The position numbers and the translations under genes were made by a program. This document shows positions 56,243 through 64,000 of a stretch of 64,000 bases of DNA, one piece after another. The notes under the pieces were generated by a model that ran no database searches, had not been told where the DNA came from, and saw only the letters and a program-made list of their open reading frames with translations. Origin of the DNA: Eubacteriales bacterium (GTDB lineage Bacteria > Bacillota > Clostridia > Lachnospirales > Lachnospiraceae). Location: positions 1 to 64,000 of the forward strand of contig JAUNOK010000003.1 of assembly GCA_030537195.1 (NCBI GenBank), written 5' to 3'. Positions within the stretch are counted from its first letter, which is position 1, and each line of letters opens with the position of its first letter.

Positions 56243-56647
56243 TCATGTTTTCTTAATAAATTCGATACGGCACTTAGGACACTTAATACTAATTCTGCCC
56301 TTTCCCTTAGGAACTCTGATCTTCTGTCCACAGCTTGGACACTTGAAAATCTTATGTGTCTTGCTGTCCTTAATTCTTGCCCTTATCTTATTAAACTTGC
56401 TCATGAACTTATAATGAAACTTCATGTACTTCTGATTCTCAGCACTTCGTTTTGATATATTTCTTGAAAACATTCTGAAATATATGTACACAATGCCAAG
56501 AAGCGCTACTGTATATATCACATTGTTTCTTAAGAAGAAAGTAAGTATAATCAGAACAAGAACCACATATGATAAACATCTTGAAAGCTGGTCCATGCCA
56601 TATCTTCCATACATAAATCTTGAAAAACTCTGCTTAAATCGGTTCAT
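56243..56647 (-). CDS. Small membrane protein with C-terminal zinc ribbon
   Basis: The ~134-residue protein has two transmembrane helices (about residues 25-65), a basic linker and a C-terminal zinc ribbon with CPSCGQKIRVPKGKG and CPKC. The pattern resembles zinc-ribbon domains fused to short membrane anchors in Clostridia; function unknown. AAAGGG lies 10 nt before the ATG at 56647. It precedes the S8 protease by 21 bp and may share its transcript. Confidence 0.75.
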   Translation of the reverse strand: MNRFKQSFSRFMYGRYGMDQLSRCLSYVVLVLIILTFFLRNNVIYTVALLGIVYIYFRMFSRNISKRSAENQKYMKFHYKFMSKFNKIRARIKDSKTHKIFKCPSCGQKIRVPKGKGRISIKCPKCRIEFIKKT

Positions 56648-56763
56648 AAAAAACATTCCCTTTCTATATATTGAAGTCATTCACATCAACATACATATGG
56701 TAACACACAACCCGATAAAAGCAATTAAAAATGTATAAAATAAATCTAATATATCAGAATAGT

Positions 56764-57254
56764 CACCTTTATTTAAATTTATAAATGTCTGCCATCGGCT
56801 CTCGGACCGGCATGTGTGGCTGGAACTCGTTAAGGATTGCTAATTTAGCAGGTGGCATGTAAACCTTCTTCGATTATTTGTGTTCATTCGACATCTGGAC
56901 ACCGCTGTCGCAGTGTTCGTCTATGGCTCACACGCGATTTATTACGAACTGTGTGGGAGTTAATGCCGCTATATACATAAGAGCGGTGGGGGAAAGCTCG
57001 TTCAAGTGTAACGCGTTTGCTTTCTCCCCACCGTAATAAACTTTGTAGATAGCGGCATTTACTCCCACTAAGTGCAGTAATCCATGAGCGTGTGCGCCTT
57101 AGACGGACATTGTGACAGCGATGTCCATCTGGCGAATGTACACAAACCCCAAGTCTTACATGCCACCTGATAAATTCACGCAATCCTAACGAATTGTTCC
57201 AGCCACCCATGCCGGTCCGAGAGCCGATGGCAGACATTATTTAAAATAAAGGTG
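56764..57254. repeat. 491-bp palindromic element, copy 3
   Basis: The gap between yfcE and the zinc-ribbon gene is a near-perfect inverted repeat. CACCTTTATTT (56764) matches AAATAAAGGTG (57244). Arms of about 180 nt include a stretch of 28 nt at 56787-56814 repeated exactly in inverted form at 57209-57236. The centre (56949-57077) aligns with copy 1's core: read on the minus strand it keeps AAAGCAAACGC...TTGAACGAGCTTTC while the stems change in step (GTGGGAGT/ACTCCCAC here). The outer arms differ from copy 1. No credible gene lies inside. Confidence 0.85.
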
Positions 57255-57267
57255 TCTATCTGACACA

Positions 57268-57804
57268 TTAATATTCCATATACACTTCCCCATCAAGGTT
57301 CTTCCAGTAGAACTTATCCTCCAGTATCATATAACTATGCTCTGAGCCCTCTTTAGGAATTGAAACAGAACCTGGATTCATGTATATATAATTATCTCTC
57401 TTCTCACACTTAGGCACATGTGTATGTCCGCAAAGAAGGATATTCCCTTCCTTTAATGCAGGTATATTCTTCTCATCAAGCTTGTGACCGTGTGCAAGAA
57501 CGATTGATCTGTCGTTGAAATTAAGGTATGCCTGCTCTGCAAGTACATTAAAGTCAAGTACCATCTGGTCAACCTCTGTATCACAGTTACCTCTTACACA
57601 TATAATCTCATTGCGTAAAGGGTTAAGCATAGCAATAACTTCCTTAGGTGCATATTCCTTTGGCAGGTCATTTCTTGGACCATGATAGAGTATATCCCCT
57701 AAGAGAACGAGTCTGTCTGGTTTCTCTTCTTCATATCTTTCAAGCAGCTTTCTGCAATAATATGCAGAACCGTGTATGTCTGATGCAATCATTATCTTCT
57801 TCAT
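57268..57804 (-). CDS. yfcE: YfcE-type metallophosphodiesterase
   Basis: The 178-residue calcineurin-like phosphodiesterase has the metal motifs IASDIHGS, LVLLGDIL, VRGNCDTE and the final CGHTHVP. E. coli YfcE cleaves phosphodiesters of unknown natural identity. It overlaps the folC stop by 4 bp, so it is the last gene of the riboswitch-controlled folT-folC-yfcE operon. A small hairpin (GTGTC-AGATA-GACAC) after its stop merges into the palindromic element. Confidence 0.92.
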   Translation of the reverse strand: MKKIMIASDIHGSAYYCRKLLERYEEEKPDRLVLLGDILYHGPRNDLPKEYAPKEVIAMLNPLRNEIICVRGNCDTEVDQMVLDFNVLAEQAYLNFNDRSIVLAHGHKLDEKNIPALKEGNILLCGHTHVPKCEKRDNYIYMNPGSVSIPKEGSEHSYMILEDKFYWKNLDGEVYMEY

Positions 57805-59063
57805 ATTCTGTCCTTTCCCAGTACAAGCCTTCTTATCTGTCCGCTCATATATAGTGAGCCAAATGCTATGACTGGATTATTATTCATAGCTATAATAACA
57901 CCATCCGATACATTTTGCATAGCCCTAGCCTGCCCTCCAAGCTGCACAATTATATCAGCAAGCTCTTCTGCTGGAAGAGCCCTCTCATTATCAGGTGTCA
58001 CACAGATAAATTCTTTCGCATAAGGAAGCAGAAGCCTTACCTCATCCTTGTAGTCTTTATCCCTGAGAACTCCCATTAAAAATGTTATCTTCATGCCTGA
58101 CATGTATTTTCTTATGTTACTCTCAAGTGCCTGCGCGCACTGAAGATTGTGTCCACCATCAAGTATGAATAATGGGTTATCTCTTAACACTTCGAATCTT
58201 GCAGGCCATCTTACTGCTGCCAGCCCTTCAGCTATATTATCATCTGTTATCTTATATCCTCTGCCTCTTAAAGCATGTATAACTTCAATTGCAACAACTG
58301 CATTCTTCGTCTGATAATCACCACATAACGGAATATGATAATCAATTCCCTTATATGTAAATGTTTCTCCATATATATCAGACTTTACATGTTTTATATC
58401 TGTGAAATCAGTAAAATGTCCTTTTGCTCCTGTATCACTGCATCTTCTCCTTACAACGTCAGTTACCGAAGAATCCCCGTCATAGCATACAACATCACAG
58501 CCAGACTTTATTATGCCACATTTTACTGTTGCTATTTTCTCAAGGGTATCTCCAAGATACTCAGTATGGTCAAGCCCTACATTAGTCATAACAGCTGCTT
58601 CCGGTGCCGGAATTACATTCGTGCTATCCGTTGCACCACCCATTCCAACTTCCATAACAGCTATGTCACACTGCTTTCTTTCAAAATATACAAGTGCCAC
58701 TGCTGTCAGCAATTCGAATCTGCTTGGATGGTCGGACATTGAATCTGCCGAATTCTTTACAATCTCTACAGCTTCTGTGAAATCATAAGTGCTTACTGGT
58801 TCACCATTAATCATCATCTGTTCTGAATAATGTTCAATGTAAGGAGATGTGAACATCCCAACTCTGTATCCTGATGCCTTAAGGATAGAAGCTGTCATTG
58901 CACAGGTACTTCCCTTTCCGTTAGTACCTGTCACATGAACATACTTAAGACGCTTCTGTGGATTACCAAGCCTGTCCATAAGCTCCTGTATTCGCTCCAG
59001 ACCAAGTCTCATGCTGCTCCATCTGCCATTGTCAATATATTCAAGGGCTTCCTGTTCAGTCAT
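57801..59063 (-). CDS. folC: Bifunctional folylpolyglutamate/dihydrofolate synthase
   Basis: The 420-residue Mur-ligase-like protein has VTGTNGKGSTCAMTASIL near residue 43, the folate-binding SPYIEHYSEQM, metal-binding glutamate in VMEVGMGGATDSTN, and DGGHN in the C-terminal domain. It adds glutamate to folates and keeps them in the cell. Its ATG overlaps the folT stop (TAATG), so uptake and retention of folate are coupled. Confidence 0.95.
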   Translation of the reverse strand: MTEQEALEYIDNGRWSSMRLGLERIQELMDRLGNPQKRLKYVHVTGTNGKGSTCAMTASILKASGYRVGMFTSPYIEHYSEQMMINGEPVSTYDFTEAVEIVKNSADSMSDHPSRFELLTAVALVYFERKQCDIAVMEVGMGGATDSTNVIPAPEAAVMTNVGLDHTEYLGDTLEKIATVKCGIIKSGCDVVCYDGDSSVTDVVRRRCSDTGAKGHFTDFTDIKHVKSDIYGETFTYKGIDYHIPLCGDYQTKNAVVAIEVIHALRGRGYKITDDNIAEGLAAVRWPARFEVLRDNPLFILDGGHNLQCAQALESNIRKYMSGMKITFLMGVLRDKDYKDEVRLLLPYAKEFICVTPDNERALPAEELADIIVQLGGQARAMQNVSDGVIIAMNNNPVIAFGSLYMSGQIRRLVLGKDRI

Positions 59064-59611
59064 TAGTTACTCTCACCTCTTAATATTGAAACTTCTTTAA
59101 TGTTACTTACAACCTTCATAAGAGCCGGAAGAACAACTGATAATACAATTCCCTTTCCAAAACAGATAATAAGTCTGATTCCTAAAGAACCATAGATAAA
59201 TACTGGTGTATAATATCCATATATCTTACTGTCAATAACAAGCGAACCTGTGTTAAGTGCTGTAATCATAAGTTCACCAAGAATAATAACTATTCCTGTG
59301 AGAATGTAATTGAACTTATAGTTCACCTTCTTGGCATAAGCACCCATCAGGAAACCATATATAACATATGGAAGAATCCAGAGAAATGTTGTTGCAGTAA
59401 AACCATATCTTAATATCTGGTAAACAAATGTGCCAAGACCTCCGACAATAAGACCATCAACAGGACCAAAAAGTAATGCTGATATAAGAACCGGAATTCC
59501 TTCAAATGTAATCTTGATGTTACCAAGATCAAGGGCAATATAGCCCAGTACCGCACACAGGGCGGCAAGCATTGCGTCAACTGTCATCTGTAATGTTTTT
59601 GATTTTTTCAT
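59063..59611 (-). CDS. folT: Folate-specific ECF transporter substrate-binding protein FolT
   Basis: The 182-residue protein has six membrane helices in the ECF S-component layout with the ALLFGPVDGLIVGGLGTFVYQ region that docks to EcfT. It binds folate and needs the shared EcfA/EcfT module, which is not in the window. Specificity follows from the tetrahydrofolate riboswitch upstream and folC downstream. The ribosome-binding site AGGAGGT lies 9 nt before ATG and is part of the riboswitch hairpin. Confidence 0.93.
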   Translation of the reverse strand: MKKSKTLQMTVDAMLAALCAVLGYIALDLGNIKITFEGIPVLISALLFGPVDGLIVGGLGTFVYQILRYGFTATTFLWILPYVIYGFLMGAYAKKVNYKFNYILTGIVIILGELMITALNTGSLVIDSKIYGYYTPVFIYGSLGIRLIICFGKGIVLSVVLPALMKVVSNIKEVSILRGESN

Positions 59612-59620
59612 AAAAAAAAG

Positions 59621-59658
59621 ACCTCCTTTGCAGTAGTTTCGCTTTCTACATAGGAGGT
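59621..59658 (-). promoter_or_regulatory. RBS-sequestering hairpin of the folate riboswitch
   Basis: On the minus strand ACCTCCT (59652-59658) pairs with AGGAGGT (59621-59627), helped by GTAG/CTAC, which hides the folT ribosome-binding site. The competing partner is CTACATA just after the aptamer, exactly complementary to TATGTAG in the hairpin's left arm. Ligand binding would free that arm and turn translation off. Confidence 0.8.
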
Positions 59659-59693
59659 TCTAATAACCGTTGCCGGTTGTCATCCATAGTATG

Positions 59694-59793
59694 TAGCAGC
59701 GGGATGCGAAATGTGTACCGCAAGTTCTACCCTTTCGTCCGGATGGCAACTCCCTGTCCATCTGGCACTTAACGCACACAAATCTACTCTGCT
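59694..59793 (-). ncRNA. Tetrahydrofolate (THF) riboswitch
   Basis: The minus strand shows the conserved THF aptamer blocks in order: AGAGTAGAT, GCGTTAAGTGCC, GGACAGGGAGTTGCCATCC, GGACGAAAGGG, GCGGTA and GCATCCCGCT. The closing stem AGCAG/CTGCT is present. It lies in the 270-bp leader of folT, the usual target of this class. Binding of reduced folate would lower folate uptake. Confidence 0.93.
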
Positions 59794-59881
59794 TTTGTTT
59801 TATTTAATGGTGACATTATATATTCGATTATAATAAATGTAAAGACTTTATTAAAAAACATTTTAAAAAACTTTAACAAAC

Positions 59882-60562
59882 TTATCTTGCAAGCTTATTA
59901 AATGTTGGAACTTTATAATGTGAAGCATTGCTTAAAAACTGCGATAAAGTATTAGGAACTTTATATGTATCAAGCACCTTTTTCATAAAAGCAATTGACC
60001 TTTTCTTATACTTCATGCTTCGCAGTACAGTTACAGCAGCCTCATCATCATAGCCCCTTGCAAACTGCTTTGCATATCTTGCAAACTTAGCCTTATCAAG
60101 TTCTGGAATATCAGAATAATTCTGGAATATCTCCATTGCTTCAATAATTCTTGTATTATCGAAATCCAGCTCTACTGCCGGTCTTCTGGCTTCAATATTA
60201 CCAATATGGCATACTGCGGACCTGCATACATTAGAATACAGACTTATGCTGTCTGACTTTACAGCTGTAAGCGCATACTTATTGTACAGGTGAATTCCAG
60301 TAAACATTCCGCTTGAATTATCCTCTCCAAAGAAATAATTCAGCAGCAGTTCAGTAATATCACCCTGCGCGTCTGATTTCTTAATGTACATTCCTCTTCC
60401 AACACGGATTATCTCACCTTCATCAGCAAGTCTCTCAACTGCCCTGAAGAATGCTTCCTGTTTCATTCTCTCAAATCCATGCTCATACATATCATTAGCT
60501 GACACAACTGTGCCATCTGCCACATTATCAAAGTATTCTAATATCTTATCTCTGTTCTTCAT
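59882..60562 (-). CDS. AbiEi-like (DUF6088-type) winged-helix protein, orphan antitoxin candidate
   Basis: The 226-residue protein has an N-terminal winged helix (RAVERLADEGEIIRVGRGMY) like AbiEi antitoxins of type IV toxin-antitoxin systems, followed by a region with TGIHLYNKYALT typical of DUF6088-type members. The partner nucleotidyltransferase AbiEii is not next to it: the neighbours are folT and an acidic protein. The ribosome-binding site is weak. Confidence 0.75.
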   Translation of the reverse strand: MKNRDKILEYFDNVADGTVVSANDMYEHGFERMKQEAFFRAVERLADEGEIIRVGRGMYIKKSDAQGDITELLLNYFFGEDNSSGMFTGIHLYNKYALTAVKSDSISLYSNVCRSAVCHIGNIEARRPAVELDFDNTRIIEAMEIFQNYSDIPELDKAKFARYAKQFARGYDDEAAVTVLRSMKYKKRSIAFMKKVLDTYKVPNTLSQFLSNASHYKVPTFNKLAR

Positions 60563-60585
60563 AATTCTTTAGCATGGTGAAGCTG

Positions 60586-61251
60586 TTACACTTCTTCAAG
60601 ATTAATTGTCTCTGTTTCTTCTTTATCAGGTTCTTCTTTCTCATTGATTACCTTGACTTCAACTTCAACATCTCCGTCCTTCTCATCAAATATTACATTA
60701 TCATCAAAGTCATCTTCATCTGAAACTAAGAAATCATCCTCATCAACGAAATCAGAATCTTCTTCATCCTCTTCGTCAACATAGAAATTAACTGGTATAA
60801 CTTCTACATTACTGCATACAGCCTTACCAATAATGTATACTGTGTGGATACCTTCCTCATCAACATTATCAACAAGATTCTTAACGCCTGCTATCTTTCT
60901 TGAGATATCACATGTTGCATTGACACCTTCCGGAAGAATAATAGTTACTGAGCTTGCATTACTTGAGAAATTAATATATACATCCTTCTCAAACACTGCA
61001 AGGCCAAGATCAAGTACTGCCTTGGAAGCTACTGCCTTAAGTTCGCAGCCTGCAAATACTTCATCCTCTACTTCTATAACTTTCTTCTCTCCGATAGCAT
61101 TATATTTACGAATCTCATCATCAAGACTGTCATTCTCTTCCTTAACGAATCTCTCTTTAGTCTTCTTGAACTTATCAAGTGCAACCTTACCTGCAACAGC
61201 AGCAGCACCTACTCCTAATACAACTTTAGCTAATCCATGTTTCTTTGCCAT
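60586..61251 (-). CDS. Acidic protein with LiaF/DUF2154-like middle region
   Basis: The ~221-residue protein starts with a basic, weakly hydrophobic segment (LAKVVLGVGAAAVAGKVAL), has a beta-rich middle (FEKDVYINFSSNASSVTIIL) like cell-wall-active antibiotic response domains, and ends in ~60 mostly acidic residues. Function unknown. AAGGAGG precedes the ATG at 61251. It begins after queH and lies just before the AbiEi-like gene. Confidence 0.7.
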   Translation of the reverse strand: MAKKHGLAKVVLGVGAAAVAGKVALDKFKKTKERFVKEENDSLDDEIRKYNAIGEKKVIEVEDEVFAGCELKAVASKAVLDLGLAVFEKDVYINFSSNASSVTIILPEGVNATCDISRKIAGVKNLVDNVDEEGIHTVYIIGKAVCSNVEVIPVNFYVDEEDEEDSDFVDEDDFLVSDEDDFDDNVIFDEKDGDVEVEVKVINEKEEPDKEETETINLEEV

Positions 61252-61343
61252 AGTATTAAATCCTCCTTGTTCACGCATTAATATACAATCTGTTCTCTCC
61301 CCACAAAATCTGGCTTCAGTATATCATATTACACGCCCAAAAA

Positions 61344-61961
61344 TCAACGTGAATACACACATCCACAATAATTCTGTCTGTATAAATTATACTCATGCGA
61401 AAGCTCTATAGAACGCTTATATCCTTCCTTTTTCTTAAAATCAGATAAAAGATACGGCATATCATATTCCTCTGACAGCTTTAAGCCGATTTCATTAAGC
61501 TTTACGCTGTTCTTTAACGGACTTATCGTAAGTGTTGTTGTAAAATAATCGAATCCACCAGCCTTGGCAACCTCACAGGTCTTTCGAAGTCTCAGCTCAT
61601 AACAGCGGAAACACCTCTCTCCGCCCTCTTTGCACTGCTCATACCCTCTGGCTATATCATAGAATTCTTTAGTATCATAATCGCCTTCTATGAAAGAGAC
61701 CTTGTATTTTGCCGGAAATTCACTGATGAATCTCTTCTGTTCTTCAACTCTTTTTCTATACTCTTCCTCAGCAGATATGTTCGGATTATAGTAGAATACA
61801 GTTATGTGAAAATAATCAGAAAGATATTCAATACAATGACTGCTGCATGGTGCACAACAGCTGTGAAGAAGCAGGGTTGGAACAATCCCGTCCTTCTGGA
61901 ACACTGCTATCTTCTTATCAAGTTCTTTCTGAAAATTTCTCTGTTCAAAAGGTATACCCAT
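61344..61961 (-). CDS. queH: Epoxyqueuosine reductase QueH
   Basis: The 205-residue protein carries out the last step of queuosine synthesis in tRNA. The DUF208 signature is clear: HSCCAPCSSHCIEYL near residue 33 and ERCFRCYELRLRKT near 115, supplying the cysteines for the Fe-S and metal centres, plus TTTLTISPLKN. It starts 1 bp after hisC ends. No other queuosine gene is in the window. Confidence 0.93.
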   Translation of the reverse strand: MGIPFEQRNFQKELDKKIAVFQKDGIVPTLLLHSCCAPCSSHCIEYLSDYFHITVFYYNPNISAEEEYRKRVEEQKRFISEFPAKYKVSFIEGDYDTKEFYDIARGYEQCKEGGERCFRCYELRLRKTCEVAKAGGFDYFTTTLTISPLKNSVKLNEIGLKLSEEYDMPYLLSDFKKKEGYKRSIELSHEYNLYRQNYCGCVYSR

Positions 61962-61962
61962 A

Positions 61963-63027
61963 TTACTTAACCTGTCCTGTTATCTCTTCTAACGCAGCAT
62001 AAAGTTTTTCCATCTGCTCATCAGTTCCGATTGTAATTCTTAAATAATTATCAATAAGCGGCTGATTAAAATATCTGACAAATATGTTCTTTTCTTTAAG
62101 CTTTTCAAATATTTCTTTAGCTGGAACACTCTTGTGTGTTGCAAATATAAAGTTAGCCTTAGAGTCTGGGAATGAGAATCCCAACTGTGAAAGTCTCTCC
62201 TTAGCGTTCTCTCTGGTCTTAACTATCTTACCCACACACTCTTCAAAGTATTCTTTATCATTAACAGACTCAATACCATAGCTTATTGAAGTTCTGTTCA
62301 TTGTGTATGAATTGAATGAGAATTTAACATCATTAAGAGCCTTAATAAGCTCTGGATTACCGAAGCAGTAACCTATTCTCATACCAGCCATTGAACGTGA
62401 CTTAGAAAATGTCTGTACAACCAGAACATTTTCATACTTGTTGACAAGCTCCATTGCTGACTTTCCACCGAAATCAATATAAGCCTCATCAACAATAACA
62501 ACTACGTCCTGATTATGCTTAATAATATCCTCAACCTTATCAAGTTCCATGTAAAGTGCTGTTGGAGCATTAGGGTTAGGGAATACCACACCACCATTCT
62601 CCTTGTAATAATCTTCTGGAATTATATTAAAATCCTTATCCAGAGGCTGCTTCTCATATGGAATTCTGTAAAGGTCAGCCCATACACTGTAGAAAGAATA
62701 TGAGATATTAGGGAACAGTATTGGCTTGTCTGAATTAAAGAATGTCAGGAAACACATTGACAATACGTCATCAGAACCAACTCCTACGAATACCTGATTA
62801 TCATTCATTCCATAATAAGATGCAATTGCATGTACAAGGTCTGTAACCTCAGGATCCGGATAAAGTCTTAAATCACTGATATTCATTCTCTCTGCTGCCT
62901 CAAGCACCTTAGGTGTTGGAGGATATGGATTCTCGTTAGTATTAAGCTTTACAACATCTTTAACCTTAGGCTGCTCTCCAGGCACATATGGTTCAACTCT
63001 TCTGATATTCTTCTCCCATGTCTTCAT
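61963..63027 (-). CDS. hisC: Histidinol-phosphate aminotransferase
   Basis: The 354-residue class II aminotransferase has VKLNTNENPYPPTPKV near the start, VDEAYIDFGG, and the PLP lysine in QTFSKSRSMAGMRIGY near residue 220. It makes histidinol phosphate; broader use on aromatic amino acids occurs in the family. GAGG lies 8 nt before the ATG at 63027. No other his gene is in the window. Confidence 0.9.
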   Translation of the reverse strand: MKTWEKNIRRVEPYVPGEQPKVKDVVKLNTNENPYPPTPKVLEAAERMNISDLRLYPDPEVTDLVHAIASYYGMNDNQVFVGVGSDDVLSMCFLTFFNSDKPILFPNISYSFYSVWADLYRIPYEKQPLDKDFNIIPEDYYKENGGVVFPNPNAPTALYMELDKVEDIIKHNQDVVVIVDEAYIDFGGKSAMELVNKYENVLVVQTFSKSRSMAGMRIGYCFGNPELIKALNDVKFSFNSYTMNRTSISYGIESVNDKEYFEECVGKIVKTRENAKERLSQLGFSFPDSKANFIFATHKSVPAKEIFEKLKEKNIFVRYFNQPLIDNYLRITIGTDEQMEKLYAALEEITGQVK

Positions 63028-63054
63028 ATATACGTCCTCTTCTTTCACGAATAA

Positions 63055-64000
63055 TTATAATCCCATCTCTTTAGCAACTTCTGCAAAATGTGGTAATGAA
63101 TTAACAATTGTATCGTAAGATACACAATATGCAATTCTTACATATCCAGGGCATCCAAATGATGATGCAGGAACCATGAGGATATTGTGCTTCTTAGCTG
63201 CCTCGCAGAAAACATTCTCATCTTCAACAGGTGACTTTACGAAAAGATAGAAAGCACCCTCTGGCTTTACACACTCAAAGCCTAACTTTGTAAGACCTTC
63301 GTAGATTGCCTTTCTGTTCTTGTCATATGCTTCAAGATTAACCTGTGCATCAACACATTTTGCAACAACTCTCTGCATAAGCGAAGGTGCATTAACGAAT
63401 CCAAGAATTCTTGTAGCTACAGAAGCTGCTGACTTAACATCTTCTGAATCTGTAACCTCATCAGGAATAACAAGGTAGCCGATTCGCTCACCAGGGAGTG
63501 AAAGTGACTTGCTGTATGAGTAACCAACAATTGTATTGTCGTAATATTTAGTAAGATATGGAACATCAACTCCATCATAAGCCAACTCTCTGTATGGTTC
63601 ATCTGCGATTAAGTAAATCTCTGTTCCGAACTCTTTCTGCTTCTTATCCATGATAGCAGCCATCTTCTTGATAGTATCCTCTGAATATACAACACCTGTA
63701 GGGTTGTTAGGATTATTAACGATAACGGCTCTTGTCTTAGGTGTTATCTTAGCTTCGAACTCGTCAAGCTTAGGCTGAAAATCTACAGTATTAGGTGAAA
63801 CAACTACTAACTTTCCACCAAAATTGCTTACATAATTCCTATATTCACCAAAGAATGGTGCAAATGTCATTACTTCTTCACCCGGATTAAGTAAAGTCTT
63901 GAATATTGTGTTAAGTCCTCCTGCTGCTCCAACAGTCATTACAATATTAGTATGGTTAAAATGTGTTCCGAATCTCTTATTAAGTGACTCAGCTATTGTC
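63055..64000 (-). CDS. Class I PLP-dependent aminotransferase, 5' end beyond the window
   Basis: The frame stays open to the right edge, so the N-terminus is missing; at least 314 residues are present. Visible are TVGAAGGLNTIFKTLL, IVNNPNNPTGVVYS, and the PLP lysine in VGYSYSKSLSLPGERIGY. It is aspartate/aromatic aminotransferase-like. It lies 27 bp upstream of hisC and is probably in the same operon. Substrate undetermined. Confidence 0.9.
   Translation of the reverse strand, partial: TIAESLNKRFGTHFNHTNIVMTVGAAGGLNTIFKTLLNPGEEVMTFAPFFGEYRNYVSNFGGKLVVVSPNTVDFQPKLDEFEAKITPKTRAVIVNNPNNPTGVVYSEDTIKKMAAIMDKKQKEFGTEIYLIADEPYRELAYDGVDVPYLTKYYDNTIVGYSYSKSLSLPGERIGYLVIPDEVTDSEDVKSAASVATRILGFVNAPSLMQRVVAKCVDAQVNLEAYDKNRKAIYEGLTKLGFECVKPEGAFYLFVKSPVEDENVFCEAAKKHNILMVPASSFGCPGYVRIAYCVSYDTIVNSLPHFAEVAKEMGL

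Noticed and set aside
56884..57237. A 117-codon open frame on the minus strand
   Set aside because: It lies entirely within the 491-bp palindrome, has no ribosome-binding site, and its composition (Arg, His, Cys, Trp rich) follows from the repeat.
1..64000. CRISPR arrays, prophage, tRNA genes
   Set aside because: No regularly spaced repeats, phage structural genes or convincing tRNA cloverleafs were seen on either strand.

Overview
The window looks like chromosomal DNA of a low-GC Gram-positive anaerobe of the Clostridia, most likely a Lachnospiraceae gut bacterium. The clues are AT-rich sequence, strong AGGAGG ribosome-binding sites, a McsA/McsB/ClpC system, DapL-type lysine synthesis, a DnaG-RpoD operon, a MSDLAATN-type cysteine-rich protein and a pectin-type GH105 hydrolase. 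The genus is inference (the pectin genes would suit a Lachnospira/Eubacterium eligens-like organism). I see no prophage, CRISPR array or complete insertion sequence.

Layout. 0-0.4 kb: the 5' end of a 16S rRNA gene on the minus strand with its promoter and leader. 0.4-12.1 kb (minus): PNPOx-like protein, radA, a small beta-rich protein, clpC-mcsB-mcsA without ctsR, a SpoVB/MurJ-type flippase, then a three-gene envelope polysaccharide operon. 12.3-13.5 kb (plus): a Cys/Gly-rich small protein and two unknown genes. 13.5-24.2 kb: leuS, tyrA, a 273-bp palindrome, then the dgt-dnaG-rpoD-trmK-nucleoside kinase cluster and a TIGR04086-like membrane protein. 24.3-35 kb: mixed metabolic and transport genes (CNNM/CorC-like protein, DapL, cupins, GH105 hydrolase, patatin, YdcF, LysR/MATE pair, a frameshifted pnuC, a mannonate-reductase-like SDR). 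35-40.2 kb: metE with an adjacent LysR gene, and mgtE behind a leader containing a 30-codon ORF and a terminator-like hairpin. 40.2-45.1 kb: an MMPL exporter and a heptad-repeat exported protein, divergent from a TetR-family repressor whose promoter carries a perfect palindromic operator.

45.1-48.3 kb: an Agr/LytTR-type two-component locus with one full GHKL kinase, one kinase-like protein that ends after its H-box, and a LytTR regulator. It is flanked by two copies of a conserved 31-bp element, each followed at the same distance by a -10 box and then, about 120-140 bp on, a terminator-like hairpin. This suggests two small RNAs controlled by the regulator.

49.4-54.4 kb: an Rrf2-metY-sulfite-reductase-like-tusA-thioredoxin-ThiS-ThiF-JAMM peptidase cluster. 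It matches the logic of protein-thiocarboxylate-dependent homocysteine synthesis, including a sulfur carrier ending in GGGAY that a JAMM protease would have to trim. A second palindromic element lies inside this operon. 54.4-64 kb: a subtilisin-like protease, a zinc-ribbon membrane protein, a 491-bp palindrome, yfcE-folC-folT under a tetrahydrofolate riboswitch with a visible RBS-sequestering switch, an orphan AbiEi-like protein, an acidic protein, queH, hisC and a partial aminotransferase.

The strongest candidates for something undescribed are the palindromic element family (16991-17263 and 56764-57254, possibly 49876-50069), whose two best copies share a core with compensatory base changes in the stems, and the paired LytTR-linked small-RNA units.
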